Position numbers and translations under genes: made by a program. Under the pieces are notes generated by a model, which was not told the origin of the DNA, ran no database searches, and was given only the letters and a program-made list of their open reading frames with translations. A stretch of 64,000 nt of DNA from Azospirillum humicireducens (GTDB taxonomy: Bacteria; Pseudomonadota; Alphaproteobacteria; Azospirillales; Azospirillaceae). The stretch's first letter is position 1. Every line of letters begins with the position of its first letter. Location of the stretch: assembly GCF_001639105.2 (NCBI RefSeq), contig NZ_CP015285.1, positions 2,286,501 through 2,350,500 of the forward strand, written 5' to 3'. Shown one piece after another: positions 45,926 to 54,162 of this stretch.

Positions 45926-46645
45926 TCAGTCCTCCCCGCCGCCCTCGCCGCCATCCTCGCCATCCGCAGCGCCGCCGGCATCGTCGCGCGGGGGCTGCGC
46001 GGCAGGGCGCGGGCGGGGCTGACGCAGCTTCTTCAGCAGCAGCGAGAAGGGCTTCAGCGCGGTGTCGAGGATCGCCTGATCGCCCTCCAGCCGCGACAGC
46101 AGGAAGGCGCCGGCCTCCAGGGTGGAGACGCTGTCGCGCCGCGGCTCCTTGCGCGCCTGCCCGTAGAGCGAGCGGAACTGCGGGTTCAGCACGATGCGGC
46201 GGCACTTCAGCAGCCAGGCATTGCGCCACCACAGGGTCTTGGCCTGGCTCCAGGTGCCGTCCAGGACGATGACGCCCTCCAGCTCCTCCAGGATCTCGGC
46301 GCTGTCGCGCAGGGGCTGGCCGTTCTTGTCGACCACCGCCACCTCGGCCCGCGGGGCGCCGCCCTCCTTCACCGGGCCGAGATACAGCACGCCCCAGCGC
46401 TTGGGATCGACCTCGCGCCCCAGGATGCGCTTCAGCCCCGGCCAGCTCAGCCCGACCTTCACCATCGAATTGGCGAACTGCAGATGGGCGATCTGGGCGG
46501 TGCCGAGATTCTCCCGCTTCTCCTGCGGGTGCTGCAGGATCAGCAGGAACACGCCGTTGTCGATCGGCTGCACTGCCTCGCAAATGCACAGATGATTAGG
46601 CTTTAGGCAGGTGGGGCAGGACTCGGGTGCGGGGGCGCTGTGCAT
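45926..46645 (-). CDS. DTW-domain tRNA-uridine aminocarboxypropyltransferase
   Basis: Family of TapT, which makes acp3U47 on tRNA from SAM. 239 residues. Zinc-site-like cysteines lie in CPTCLKPNHLCIC. The catalytic motif DGTWSQAKTLWWRN (DxTW) and the preceding VLYLGP region fit the family. The C-terminal tail is acidic and Gly-rich (GGAADGEDGGEGGGED). The ATG at 46645 begins the conserved domain. Confidence 0.85.
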   Translation of the reverse strand: MHSAPAPESCPTCLKPNHLCICEAVQPIDNGVFLLILQHPQEKRENLGTAQIAHLQFANSMVKVGLSWPGLKRILGREVDPKRWGVLYLGPVKEGGAPRAEVAVVDKNGQPLRDSAEILEELEGVIVLDGTWSQAKTLWWRNAWLLKCRRIVLNPQFRSLYGQARKEPRRDSVSTLEAGAFLLSRLEGDQAILDTALKPFSLLLKKLRQPRPRPAAQPPRDDAGGAADGEDGGEGGGED

Positions 46646-47004
46646 GGGAGGTACGCATTCCTTGAAGAGGATTGGCCGCGAATATGGGTTGGAATGGCGC
46701 GGAAGGGAACACATCTCACTCGCAGAGCGGCGGCTGCCGACCGAACGGTGACCGCCGCCACGGCATGTACGACAGATCCCCCCAACACACCCCGTGTCAT
46801 ACCGGTTCATCTGGGTTCGAAGTGGCTTCGTATAAACCGTTTGTAGAGACTTAGTCGTGTGTCATGGACCTCGTGTGACGCGCTTAACAGCTGGCCTGGA
46901 ACTTGCGTAGTTAGTATCCAGGCAAACAGGACGACGGGTGGGCCAGGACCGGCCTTTGTCAGGCCGATCCGCGGTGCCATCCGGCGCTCAGAAGGAGACC
47001 TGCC
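46646..47004. other. Intergenic region, probable divergent promoters
   Basis: About 360 bases between the DTW gene and a small plus-strand gene. TTAACA at 46884-46889 and TAGTTA at 46908-46913 with 18-base spacing is a possible sigma-70 promoter for the plus-strand gene. Nothing else recognised. Confidence 0.35.
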
Positions 47005-47187
47005 ATGCTGCCCGCCCACCTTGCCGACCGCCTGCTGAAGCAGCGCCGCGATGCCGAAAGCGCGGAATTCGCCCGCCAGCTGCCGCTCTACGCGCCGCTG
47101 GACGCTGACGATCCCCGCTGGATGACCGAGCCGGACGACTCGGAACAGGCCGCCCGCCGCGAGCCCGACTGGGCCACCGACTACTGA
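47005..47187 (+). CDS. Small protein of unknown function
   Basis: 60 residues, helical N-half (LADRLLKQRRDAESAEFARQL) and an acidic tail rich in Trp and Asp (DDPRWMTEPDD, EPDWATDY). AGAAGGAGA lies 7 bases before the ATG. No domain recognised. The Asp/Trp pattern suggests a small regulatory or adaptor protein, which is a guess. Confidence 0.6.
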   Translation: MLPAHLADRLLKQRRDAESAEFARQLPLYAPLDADDPRWMTEPDDSEQAARREPDWATDY

Positions 47188-47207
47188 GCGGCAGCTCCTG
47201 ACGGCAC

Positions 47208-48071
47208 TCACCGGCCGGCGGCAGCCGGGCGGTGATCCGACAGGCCGCTTTCCCGGCCTGACTGTCGGATGTCGGACATCCGCCACTGGTTTGCCGCCTT
47301 GGGGTTCCCGGCATCGCGCCAGCCTTCCTCGTCGCAGACGAGGGTCCAGCGGCCCGGACGGCCGCCACGGCAGCGTTCCAGCGCGACGGACCAGCGCGGC
47401 GCTCCCAATCCCGGCAGGCCTCCGGCCGGGCGCGGAGCTTCGTCCTCCTCCTCATCCCGGCTGGGTGCGGCATCCAGCCGCCATCGCGTCACCGCGGCAC
47501 TGAGCCCGTCCGGCCTTCCGCCCCGGCGGCCCGGCATGCCTGCGCCGAGACCCAGCAGGAAACCGGTCACCCCCGACGACTCGGCGGCCAGCTGCAGCCG
47601 CCGGCTGGCGGTGAGGTCCAGCCCCTCCAACTCGCCCAGCACCGCCGACAGGGCGGAGCAGCGCAGCGCCTCCTCCATCGCCCACAGCGCGTCCACCGCC
47701 CGCACCGCGCGCACCGCCACCAGCCGGTCCGGCGTCAGCCCATAGGCCGCCAGACCCGGCGCATAGAGGTCGCGCCCCCGCAGGATCCACAAGGCCGGTG
47801 CCTTCGGCGTCGCCAACCGGCCCAGCAGGGTCGCGGCGAAGCCGGTGCCCGCCCCCGGATCCTCTGCCGTCACCGCATGGAGGCAGCCCAGCGGCAGGCC
47901 GCCGTCGGGCAGATGCGCGTCGATCGCCTCCACCCCGAACGGCAGCGTCCGCCCGCCCTCCCCTCCCGCCCCCTCGATCCGCCGGATGCGCGCGCGCAGG
48001 TCGGCCAGCACGCCGGCACGGTCGCGCGGCGCAGAGTCCGCTGGCACGGAGGGGGATGGCAGGGTGGACAT
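47208..48071 (-). CDS. imuA: ImuA-like protein (orphan mutagenesis-cassette gene)
   Basis: RecA-related SOS protein of 287 residues. The start LADLRARIRRIEGAG and the core LPFGVEAIDAHLPDGGLPLGCLHAVTAEDPGAGTGFAATLLGRLA match ImuA. The P-loop lacks the classical GKT (reads GAGTGF), as usual for ImuA. C-terminal GGRPGRWTLVCDEEGW. In most alphaproteobacteria imuA-imuB-dnaE2 form one operon for error-prone repair; here neither imuB nor dnaE2 follows. A LexA box lies just upstream. ATG at 48071 is favoured because the alternative at 48095 lies 3 bases from the LexA box. Confidence 0.8.
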   Translation of the reverse strand: MSTLPSPSVPADSAPRDRAGVLADLRARIRRIEGAGGEGGRTLPFGVEAIDAHLPDGGLPLGCLHAVTAEDPGAGTGFAATLLGRLATPKAPALWILRGRDLYAPGLAAYGLTPDRLVAVRAVRAVDALWAMEEALRCSALSAVLGELEGLDLTASRRLQLAAESSGVTGFLLGLGAGMPGRRGGRPDGLSAAVTRWRLDAAPSRDEEEDEAPRPAGGLPGLGAPRWSVALERCRGGRPGRWTLVCDEEGWRDAGNPKAANQWRMSDIRQSGRESGLSDHRPAAAGR

Positions 48072-48097
48072 GACTCGGCTCCGCTCGACAGGCATAT

Positions 48098-48112
48098 GTT
48101 CCTGATATGTTC
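48098..48112 (-). promoter_or_regulatory. LexA box of imuA
   Basis: GTTC, 7 bases, GTTC: the alphaproteobacterial LexA operator. It lies 27 bases before the imuA start, so the gene should be SOS-induced. Confidence 0.8.
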
Positions 48113-48182
48113 TATCACGGGGCCTTGCCGAGGGGGAGTCCGAGACTCCTGTCTTGTCCTGAGACCGGATGAGCCGGAAAGG

Positions 48183-48635
48183 TCAGTTGGCGATGGGGGT
48201 GGCGCCGATCTTGCCGCGCGGTGCGGCCTTGATGGTCGGACCCGCATTGTCGACGGGCTTTTCCAGGGTGGTGGAGGTTCCGCGGCTGCCGCGCGGCGTG
48301 TTGCCCTTCAGGCTCAACAGATGCAGCCGGACATAGGCGGTGGAGCCGCCGGCCTTCACCGCGACCCAATCGCTGTTGCGCACCCGGCCCAGCGTGCTGA
48401 CCGCTTGCCCGGCGCCCAGCGTGGCGACGACACCCGACCCGGCGGCGGGCTTTGCATAGACCGGTGTCGGTCTGTCCACCTGCCATTCCCCATACATGGG
48501 CTCCAGCCCGGCCCCGGTATCGGGCGCGGTGCGCACGGTCGGCGGGTTGGGAATGCGCTGGTACGGCATGCAGCCGGGAACCGTCAGCGTGACCAGGGCC
48601 ACCATCAGCGGAAGGGTACGCAAACGCCGGATCAT
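48183..48635 (-). CDS. SH3-domain lipoprotein
   Basis: 150-residue lipoprotein. Signal peptide with lipobox VPGC. A bacterial SH3 domain follows (TPVYAKPAAGSGVVATLGAGQAVSTLGRVRNSDWVAVKAGGSTAYVRLHLL), which often binds peptidoglycan. The C-terminal linker is basic. Role in envelope binding is inferred. Separate from imuA by about 110 bases. Confidence 0.8.
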   Translation of the reverse strand: MIRRLRTLPLMVALVTLTVPGCMPYQRIPNPPTVRTAPDTGAGLEPMYGEWQVDRPTPVYAKPAAGSGVVATLGAGQAVSTLGRVRNSDWVAVKAGGSTAYVRLHLLSLKGNTPRGSRGTSTTLEKPVDNAGPTIKAAPRGKIGATPIAN

Positions 48636-48977
48636 CGCTCACCTTGAAGGGGGCAGAGTGAAGGCAGGAAAAGGCCTGCGGGGCCTTCGGCGCGACCATA
48701 CAGGAGGCAGGCTCCTTTTCGCCACCGCAGTGCAACCGGGATCGCTATGCGCTTTTTGGACCGGCCGGATCGAAGAGGCGGGGCCGGTATCGAAAATTCT
48801 TAGTGAAATTGCCTGTTTCGCCGCAGCCCCCCTGCGCAGGAGTCCCCGCCGGCCCGCGTATCTTGATCGTCGAGACGCCCGAGACGAGCCCGCCGGCCCG
48901 GCCGGAGACCGTCCGCGCCAAGACGGCAATCCTTCACGACGGCGGATTACGCCGGCAAATCAAGGGGGCATCGGGCC
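48636..48977. other. Intergenic region without a recognisable gene
   Basis: About 340 bases between divergent genes (SH3 lipoprotein and EF-hand protein). I see no operator, RNA or terminator in it; it probably holds both promoters. Confidence 0.45.
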
Positions 48978-49799
48978 ATGATTTCCTCCCTCGGCAGTTC
49001 CGGCAGCGCCGCGACGCTGCAGAAATTCTTCTCCAAGGCCGACGCCAACAGCGACTCGTCGCTGACGACGGACGAACTGCTGAGCGCGCTCGGCGAGACC
49101 TCGGCCGCATCGGACAGTTCCAAGCTGTCCTCAGCGGTCGACAGCCTGGTCAAAAGCCTGGACAGCGACAGCGACGGATCGCTCAGCGCGACGGAGTTCA
49201 GTTCCTTCTCCAGCCAGTTCGACTATGGCAGCGGCAGCGCCCTGCTGGCGGCACAGGAGCAGGCGGGCGCGATGCGGCAGCAGTTCGCGCAGAACCTCTA
49301 TTCCAGCCTGGACAGCGACAGCAGCGGCGGTGTCAGCGCCGATGAGCTGTCCTCCGCCCTGACCTCCGCCGGCCAGACCGACACCGACGCCTCTGAGCTG
49401 TTCAGCAGCCTCGACAGCGACGAGGACGGCACGATCTCGGAAGACGAACTGACCAGCGCACTGGAAGAGGCGGAAGCCAACCGTCCGCCGCCACCGCCGC
49501 CGCCCGCGAACGACAGCCGCTCGGCAAGCGGTTCGGACAGCAGCACGTCATCGACGGCAACGACCTCGTCGACGTCATCGACCTCTTCATCGTCGTCGGG
49601 CGGCACCGCCTCGGCGTCTGCGGGCGGCACGACCAGCTACGATCCGCTGGACACCAACCAGGACGGCTATGTCTCGGAAGAAGAGAAGATGGCCGCCTAT
49701 GGCGGGACCGCGCAGCAGAAAGGCGGCGTGACCTCCAACCGCCTCAGCGGCGACATGCTGCGGACTTTGATGCAGGGCATCAACGAGGTTGCCGCGTAA
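48978..49799 (+). CDS. Calcium-binding EF-hand protein with five EF loops
   Basis: 273-residue acidic, Ser-rich protein. Five EF-hand-like loops: DANSDSSLTTDE (near 22), DSDSDGSLSATE (near 62), DSDSSGGVSADE (near 112), DSDEDGTISEDE (near 144) and DTNQDGYVSEEE (near 226). A Pro run (PPPPPPP) and a Ser/Thr-rich linker separate the fourth and fifth. No signal peptide. Calcium-dependent role unknown. A strong terminator follows. Confidence 0.85.
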   Translation: MISSLGSSGSAATLQKFFSKADANSDSSLTTDELLSALGETSAASDSSKLSSAVDSLVKSLDSDSDGSLSATEFSSFSSQFDYGSGSALLAAQEQAGAMRQQFAQNLYSSLDSDSSGGVSADELSSALTSAGQTDTDASELFSSLDSDEDGTISEDELTSALEEAEANRPPPPPPPANDSRSASGSDSSTSSTATTSSTSSTSSSSSGGTASASAGGTTSYDPLDTNQDGYVSEEEKMAAYGGTAQQKGGVTSNRLSGDMLRTLMQGINEVAA

Positions 49800-49829
49800 A
49801 CGTGTGGGTTCGGATGCGCGGCACGGGAG

Positions 49830-49867
49830 AAGGCGGTCGGCGGGTGGCGCCGGCCGCCTTTTCTTTT
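49830..49867 (+). terminator. Rho-independent terminator of the EF-hand gene
   Basis: Stem AAGGCGGTCGGCG / CGCCGGCCGCCTT (one mismatch), 5-base loop, followed by TTCTTTTT. Confidence 0.85.
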
Positions 49868-49902
49868 TGAAGCGCGCTCCCCGGAACGCGGGCCGCCTCA
49901 GA

Positions 49903-49950
49903 CCGCCCGGCCCTCAAACCGCCCGGCCCTCAAACCGCCCGCCCCTCAAA
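49903..49950. repeat. 16-bp tandem repeat at the hemN 3' end
   Basis: Unit CCGCCCGGCCCTCAAA occurs three times (one with a single change), and a partial fourth unit follows. On the minus strand each unit contains TTTGA; the innermost one supplies the hemN stop codon. Confidence 0.8.
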
Positions 49951-51382
49951 CCGCCCGACTATGCCGGCCGGCGCCCTTGGACAGGTGGGTGTCGAAGCGG
50001 GCAGCCACGATGCGCATCAGGGGACGGGCGCTCTCCGGCACATGGACGCGGCGCCCCTCCACCACCGCGACGCCGTCGGCGACCAGATCGGCCATGCCCT
50101 CCAGTTCGGCGTCGAAGGCGGACTCGGCCAACCCGTGGGCACGGGCGATGGCGGCGGTGTCGACCGACAGGTCGCACATCAGCCGCATGATCAGGTCGCG
50201 CCGCACCGTGTCGTCCCGGGTCAGCGCGATGCCCTTGCCGGTGGGCAGGCGGCCCTCCTCGACGGCGGCGGCATAGTGGTCGAAAGGCACGGCGTTCTGC
50301 ACATAGCCCTGCGGCAGCGCGCCGATGGAGGAGGAGCCGAAGCCCAGCAGAACCTCGGCGTCGTCGGTGGTGTAGCCCTGGAAGTTGCGGCCCAGCCGCC
50401 CTTCCTCCTGCTGCACCGCCAGCTCGTCGCCGGGGCGGGCGAAATGGTCGAGACCGATGGCGCTGTAGCCGGCGGCGGCCAGCGTGTCGCCGATGGCGGC
50501 GAACTGCTCCCAGCGGCCGAGCGAGTCGGCCAGCACGGATTCGTCGATCTTCTTCTGGTGGGTCTTCATCCACGGCACATGGGCGTAGCCGAAGACCGAC
50601 AGCCGGTCGGGCGCCATCTCCAGCGCGATCTCGGCGGAGCGGGTGACGCTTTCCACCGACTGGTGCGGCAGACCATACATCAGGTCGAGGTTGACGCTGG
50701 CGATGCCGGCCTCCTTCAGCCAGGCCAGCGCCTGTTCGGTCACGGCGCGCGGCTGGACGCGGTTGATCGCCTCCTGCACCGTCCCGTCGAAATCCTGCAC
50801 GCCCAGCGAGGCGCGGTTGACCCCGGCGCGGCCCAGCGCCGCCGCCATCTCCGCCGTCAGGGCGCGGGGGTCGATCTCCACCGCCAGTTCGGCATCGGCG
50901 GCGACGTCGAAGCGGGTGCGCAGCAGCGCGATCATCGCCTCGAAATCGTCGGGCGCCATCATGGTCGGGGTGCCGCCGCCGAAATGGATGTGGCGAACCG
51001 CCAGCCGGCCGGGAATGCGGTCGGCCACCATGGCGATCTCGCGCCGCATATGGCCGAGATACTCGGCGATCGGGGCGTAGCGCGCGACGATCTTGGTGTG
51101 GCAGCCGCAGTACCAGCACATCTTCTGGCAGAAGGGCACATGCAGGTAGAGCGATCCGGAGCGCGCGGGATCGATGGCTTCCAGCCAGCCGCCATAGACC
51201 TCGCCGTTCACCTCGGGCGTGAAGTGCGGCGCGGTCGGATAGCTGGTGTAACGCGGCACCCGCAGCCCGTCATACTTGGCGAGCAGCGCGGCATCGACCC
51301 CATGGGCGGCACCGTGGGCGACACCATGGGAATGGGACGGGGCGGGGGCCGGCTTCACGGCCAGGGCGGTGATGGCGTTCAT
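49946..51382 (-). CDS. hemN: Oxygen-independent coproporphyrinogen III oxidase
   Basis: Radical-SAM enzyme that makes protoporphyrinogen IX without oxygen. 478 residues. Cluster motif CQKMCWYCGC (C85, C89, C92, with C94) after SLYLHVPF. Other conserved parts are HFGGGTPTM, SLGVQDFDGTVQEAINR, DLMYGLPHQ, GYAHVPWMKTHQ and IGLDHFARPGDELA. The N-terminus has a His-rich stretch (SHSHGVAHGAAHG). A perfect FNR box lies 36-49 bases upstream. Its end lies in the 16-bp repeat. Confidence 0.97.
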   Translation of the reverse strand: MNAITALAVKPAPAPSHSHGVAHGAAHGVDAALLAKYDGLRVPRYTSYPTAPHFTPEVNGEVYGGWLEAIDPARSGSLYLHVPFCQKMCWYCGCHTKIVARYAPIAEYLGHMRREIAMVADRIPGRLAVRHIHFGGGTPTMMAPDDFEAMIALLRTRFDVAADAELAVEIDPRALTAEMAAALGRAGVNRASLGVQDFDGTVQEAINRVQPRAVTEQALAWLKEAGIASVNLDLMYGLPHQSVESVTRSAEIALEMAPDRLSVFGYAHVPWMKTHQKKIDESVLADSLGRWEQFAAIGDTLAAAGYSAIGLDHFARPGDELAVQQEEGRLGRNFQGYTTDDAEVLLGFGSSSIGALPQGYVQNAVPFDHYAAAVEEGRLPTGKGIALTRDDTVRRDLIMRLMCDLSVDTAAIARAHGLAESAFDAELEGMADLVADGVAVVEGRRVHVPESARPLMRIVAARFDTHLSKGAGRHSRAV

Positions 51383-51417
51383 GAGCGACAGAGTGCCGCA
51401 GCCACCCCACCCCCGCC

Positions 51418-51431
51418 TTGATCCACGTCAA
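51418..51431 (-). promoter_or_regulatory. FNR/FixK box upstream of hemN
   Basis: TTGATCCACGTCAA, a full match to the consensus. It lies 36 bases before the hemN start, and between hemN and the DUF4112 gene. Confidence 0.8.
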
Positions 51432-51451
51432 GATCGCAGGAACGGTCCTTG

Positions 51452-51889
51452 TCAGCGCTTCGCCGCGGCTGCGGCCAGACGCTGCTCCAGATGCTCGTGC
51501 AGCAGGTTCAAATTGGCCCGGTTGGCCTTGAAGGCGATGTCGAAGACGGTCCCCACCACCGGGATCGACCCCGCCGCCCAGTCGAGCGCGACGTTGAAGG
51601 CCATGCGGGCCAGAAGCGCCCTGGGCAGGTCGAAGCGGGCCGCTTCCATGATGATGTAGGCCGAGACCACGGCGGTCGCGGTATCCCCCGCCACCGGCAC
51701 GATGCTGGCGATTCCGTCCAGACCGATGGGGATGCGGGTGAAGGGAATGCGCCAGCGGCTGTCCATCAGCCGGGACAGCCGGCGCAGCCGCTCCAGCCGC
51801 TGGAAATCGATGGGGACGCTGCTGCCTGAACCGCCCGGCGGGAGGTCTTCGGCAAGGTTGCGCCGGCGTGTGCGGATGGCGTCGATCAT
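51452..51889 (-). CDS. DUF4112 family protein
   Basis: 145-residue membrane-associated protein. DUF4112 core: RLSRLMDSRWRIPFTRIPIGLDGIASIVPVAGDTATAVVSAYIIMEAARFDLP and DWAAGSIPVVGTVFDIAFKANRANL. Function unknown. ATG at 51889 is used; longer upstream frame is unlike the family. It ends 20 bases before the hemN FNR box. Confidence 0.8.
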   Translation of the reverse strand: MIDAIRTRRRNLAEDLPPGGSGSSVPIDFQRLERLRRLSRLMDSRWRIPFTRIPIGLDGIASIVPVAGDTATAVVSAYIIMEAARFDLPRALLARMAFNVALDWAAGSIPVVGTVFDIAFKANRANLNLLHEHLEQRLAAAAAKR

Positions 51890-52442
51890 CGCAAGTCCCC
51901 CCGATCTGTCGGTTCCCGCGCCTGACGCGCGAATGCCCGCAAGGGAAGAACCCGCCCCCGCCCCCGCGGGTTCCGCACCCGGCACGCAAAGTTCGCGCCC
52001 CCAACAAATACCATGACCGGACATCCATGCCGATAACCTCAACCGCATAAGCCTCGGCACGGCGAGCCCGAGAGCCGGTTCCAGCCGGCGCGTGCGGGGC
52101 TGCGATAGCAGCGCATCCTGTCTTTCCGGGCGCCCGATCGAATGGAATGCATAGGCCTGTCGGGCTTTCGTCGAAAGTCGCCGAAGGTGAAAAACGCCAT
52201 TGCCGCCACCGGTGGGCACGACGCGGCGAATTGACGCGCACGATCCTGTAAGCAACTGCCTCTGCTCGGATTTTCTACGCCGAATCCTATCCGCCCCCGC
52301 GGCTTATGCCTTTTGAAGGCTGGCCGCGCCTGCAACCTCTGGACACAATACAACCAACGCATCAGCAAGACCGCGGGGACGTTCAATCCCGCGGCGCGGG
52401 GGCAAGGCCGGCAAACGGCCGCCCGTTTCGGAGGAAACGCCC
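51890..52442. other. Intergenic region without a recognisable gene
   Basis: About 550 bases. Probably holds the promoters of the divergent DUF4112 and zinc-ribbon genes. No terminator, repeat or known RNA seen; open frames in it continue from neighbours or lack ribosome sites. Confidence 0.45.
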
Positions 52443-52661
52443 ATGACCACCCTCTATTGCGCCTGCTGCGGCAGGCCGTTCGTCCGCACGTCCGCGCGTG
52501 GCCCGGCGCCGCGCTACTGCTCGCAGGATTGCCGCCTGCAGATGGCGGTGCGCCGCCGCGCCTGGGCTCCCTGGATCGAGGCTGGCAGGGCAGACAACGG
52601 CCGGACGGAGACCGGCCGGACGGATCCGGCGGCCTGGGGGCGCCGGGCCTTCGGCTCCTGA
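52443..52661 (+). CDS. Small zinc-ribbon-like protein
   Basis: 72 residues with Cys pairs CACC (residues 6-9) and CSQDC (26-30) spaced as in small zinc ribbons, followed by a basic and disordered tail. GGAGGAAACG precedes the ATG. Function unknown; nucleic-acid binding or protein binding is plausible. Confidence 0.6.
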   Translation: MTTLYCACCGRPFVRTSARGPAPRYCSQDCRLQMAVRRRAWAPWIEAGRADNGRTETGRTDPAAWGRRAFGS

Positions 52662-52871
52662 TCCGTCCCCCGACCCGCCCTCTTGCACCCGCTTCCCGGC
52701 ATCCCATCTCTGCCGGAGCGGCCATGACCGAATTCCTCCGGCCAAATCGCTCCCGCTCCTCTTGCAGGTGGCGGGAGGCGACATCATTTGCGCGCGGTCA
52801 CGCTGGCGCCTTGCATTGCAGGCGTCCGATCCCCTGACTGCGTCAACCGACCGCCGGAGCCCCGCTTCTTC

Positions 52872-53591
52872 ATGCTCGACCTGCTTGCAGACCCGAATGT
52901 CTGGGCCAGCCTTCTGACGTTGACCGCGTTGGAAATCGTGCTGGGCATCGACAACATCATCTTCATCTCGATCATGGCGTCGAAGCTGCCGCCCGAACAG
53001 CAGCAGCGCGCCCGCCAGATCGGTCTGGCGCTGGCGCTGCTGACACGCCTGGCACTGCTCGCCTCCATCGCCTGGGTGGCACAGCTGACCCAGCCGCTGT
53101 TCACGGTCGCCGGATGGGACGTGTCGGGGCGCGACCTGATCCTGGTGCTGGGCGGCCTGTTCCTGCTGGCCAAGGGAACGCTGGAAATCCACCACACCGT
53201 CGAAGGCCATGAGGAGGGGGGCACGGCGCCGAAACACGCCACCTTCACCTCGGTGGTGGTCCAGATCATGTTCCTGGACATCGTCTTCTCGCTCGACAGC
53301 GTCATCACCGCCGTCGGCATGTCCGACCATCTGCCGGTGATGGTCGCGGCCGTCGTCATCGCCATGGCGGTGATGTTGTTCGCCTCCGGCCCGGTCGGCG
53401 ACTTCGTCAACCGCCACGTCACGGTGAAGATGCTGGCGCTGTCCTTCCTGCTGCTGGTCGGTGTGGCGCTGGTGGCGGACGGTCTGGGCTTCCACATCCC
53501 CAAGGGCTACCTGTACTTCGCCATCGCCTTCTCCACCCTGGTGGAGGCGCTGAACCTGCTGGCGAAGCGCAAGGCGACCGCCAAGCATTGA
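52872..53591 (+). CDS. TerC/YkoY/YgdQ-family integral membrane protein
   Basis: 239 residues, about seven helices. Family motifs are EIVLGIDNIIFISIM and DIVFSLDSVITAVGM with their membrane-embedded Asp residues. TerC relatives are linked to tellurite resistance and manganese export at the membrane. ATG at 52872 begins the conserved MLDLLADP. I looked for a yybP-ykoY manganese riboswitch upstream and did not see one. Confidence 0.88.
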   Translation: MLDLLADPNVWASLLTLTALEIVLGIDNIIFISIMASKLPPEQQQRARQIGLALALLTRLALLASIAWVAQLTQPLFTVAGWDVSGRDLILVLGGLFLLAKGTLEIHHTVEGHEEGGTAPKHATFTSVVVQIMFLDIVFSLDSVITAVGMSDHLPVMVAAVVIAMAVMLFASGPVGDFVNRHVTVKMLALSFLLLVGVALVADGLGFHIPKGYLYFAIAFSTLVEALNLLAKRKATAKH

Positions 53592-53633
53592 GGGCCGGGG
53601 GGGGCGCCTTGCCCGGCGCGCCCCCTTCCCCCG

Positions 53634-54044
53634 TTACGCCTCGGCGCGTTCGGCCATCATGTGCTCGTAGGCGACCTTGAACAGGTCGCGGATCGACACG
53701 ATGCCGACCGCGCGCTTGCCCTGGGTGATGGGCAGGTGGCGGTAATGCTTGTCGTGCATCAGCTTCAGCGCATCGACCGCGTCGGCATCGGGCGGCAGGC
53801 TGTCCGGGTTGCGGGTCATCACCGCCGCAACCTCCACCGCCGACGGGTCGAGATCCTTCGACAGCACCTTGTTGTTCAGGTCGCGCTCGGTGACGATGCC
53901 GATCAGAGCGCCATGGTTGACCACCAGCACCGCACCGATGTTCTTGTCGGCCATCATCTTCGACACGGTGGCGACGGAGGTGTCCTCCGGCACCAGGATC
54001 AGTTCCTGCGCCTTCACGACGTCGGGAACCAGCTTGCGTTTCAT
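53634..54044 (-). CDS. CBS-domain protein
   Basis: 136 residues, two CBS motifs and little else (VATVSKMMADKNIGAVLVV, LIGIVTERDL; PDADAVDALKLMHDKHYRHLPI, AVGIVSIRDL). Such small proteins bind adenine nucleotides and regulate partners. Convergent with the TerC gene. Confidence 0.88.
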   Translation of the reverse strand: MKRKLVPDVVKAQELILVPEDTSVATVSKMMADKNIGAVLVVNHGALIGIVTERDLNNKVLSKDLDPSAVEVAAVMTRNPDSLPPDADAVDALKLMHDKHYRHLPITQGKRAVGIVSIRDLFKVAYEHMMAERAEA

Positions 54045-54162
54045 GAAATCCCCCGCGGTCTGGTTGTTGTGCGCCAGACTGTATCCAAAGCAGACGATCC
54101 GGGAGAACAGCGGTTATGCTGCGGCGGCTGCGCCGATTGTCGCAGGCCAACCTTACGAATAC

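Noticed and set aside
46800..46830. GTTC-N6-GTTC near 46805, a possible LexA box
   Set aside because: Spacer is 6, not 7 bases.
52662..52871. Possible yybP-ykoY manganese riboswitch before the TerC gene
   Set aside because: No conserved riboswitch segments recognised.
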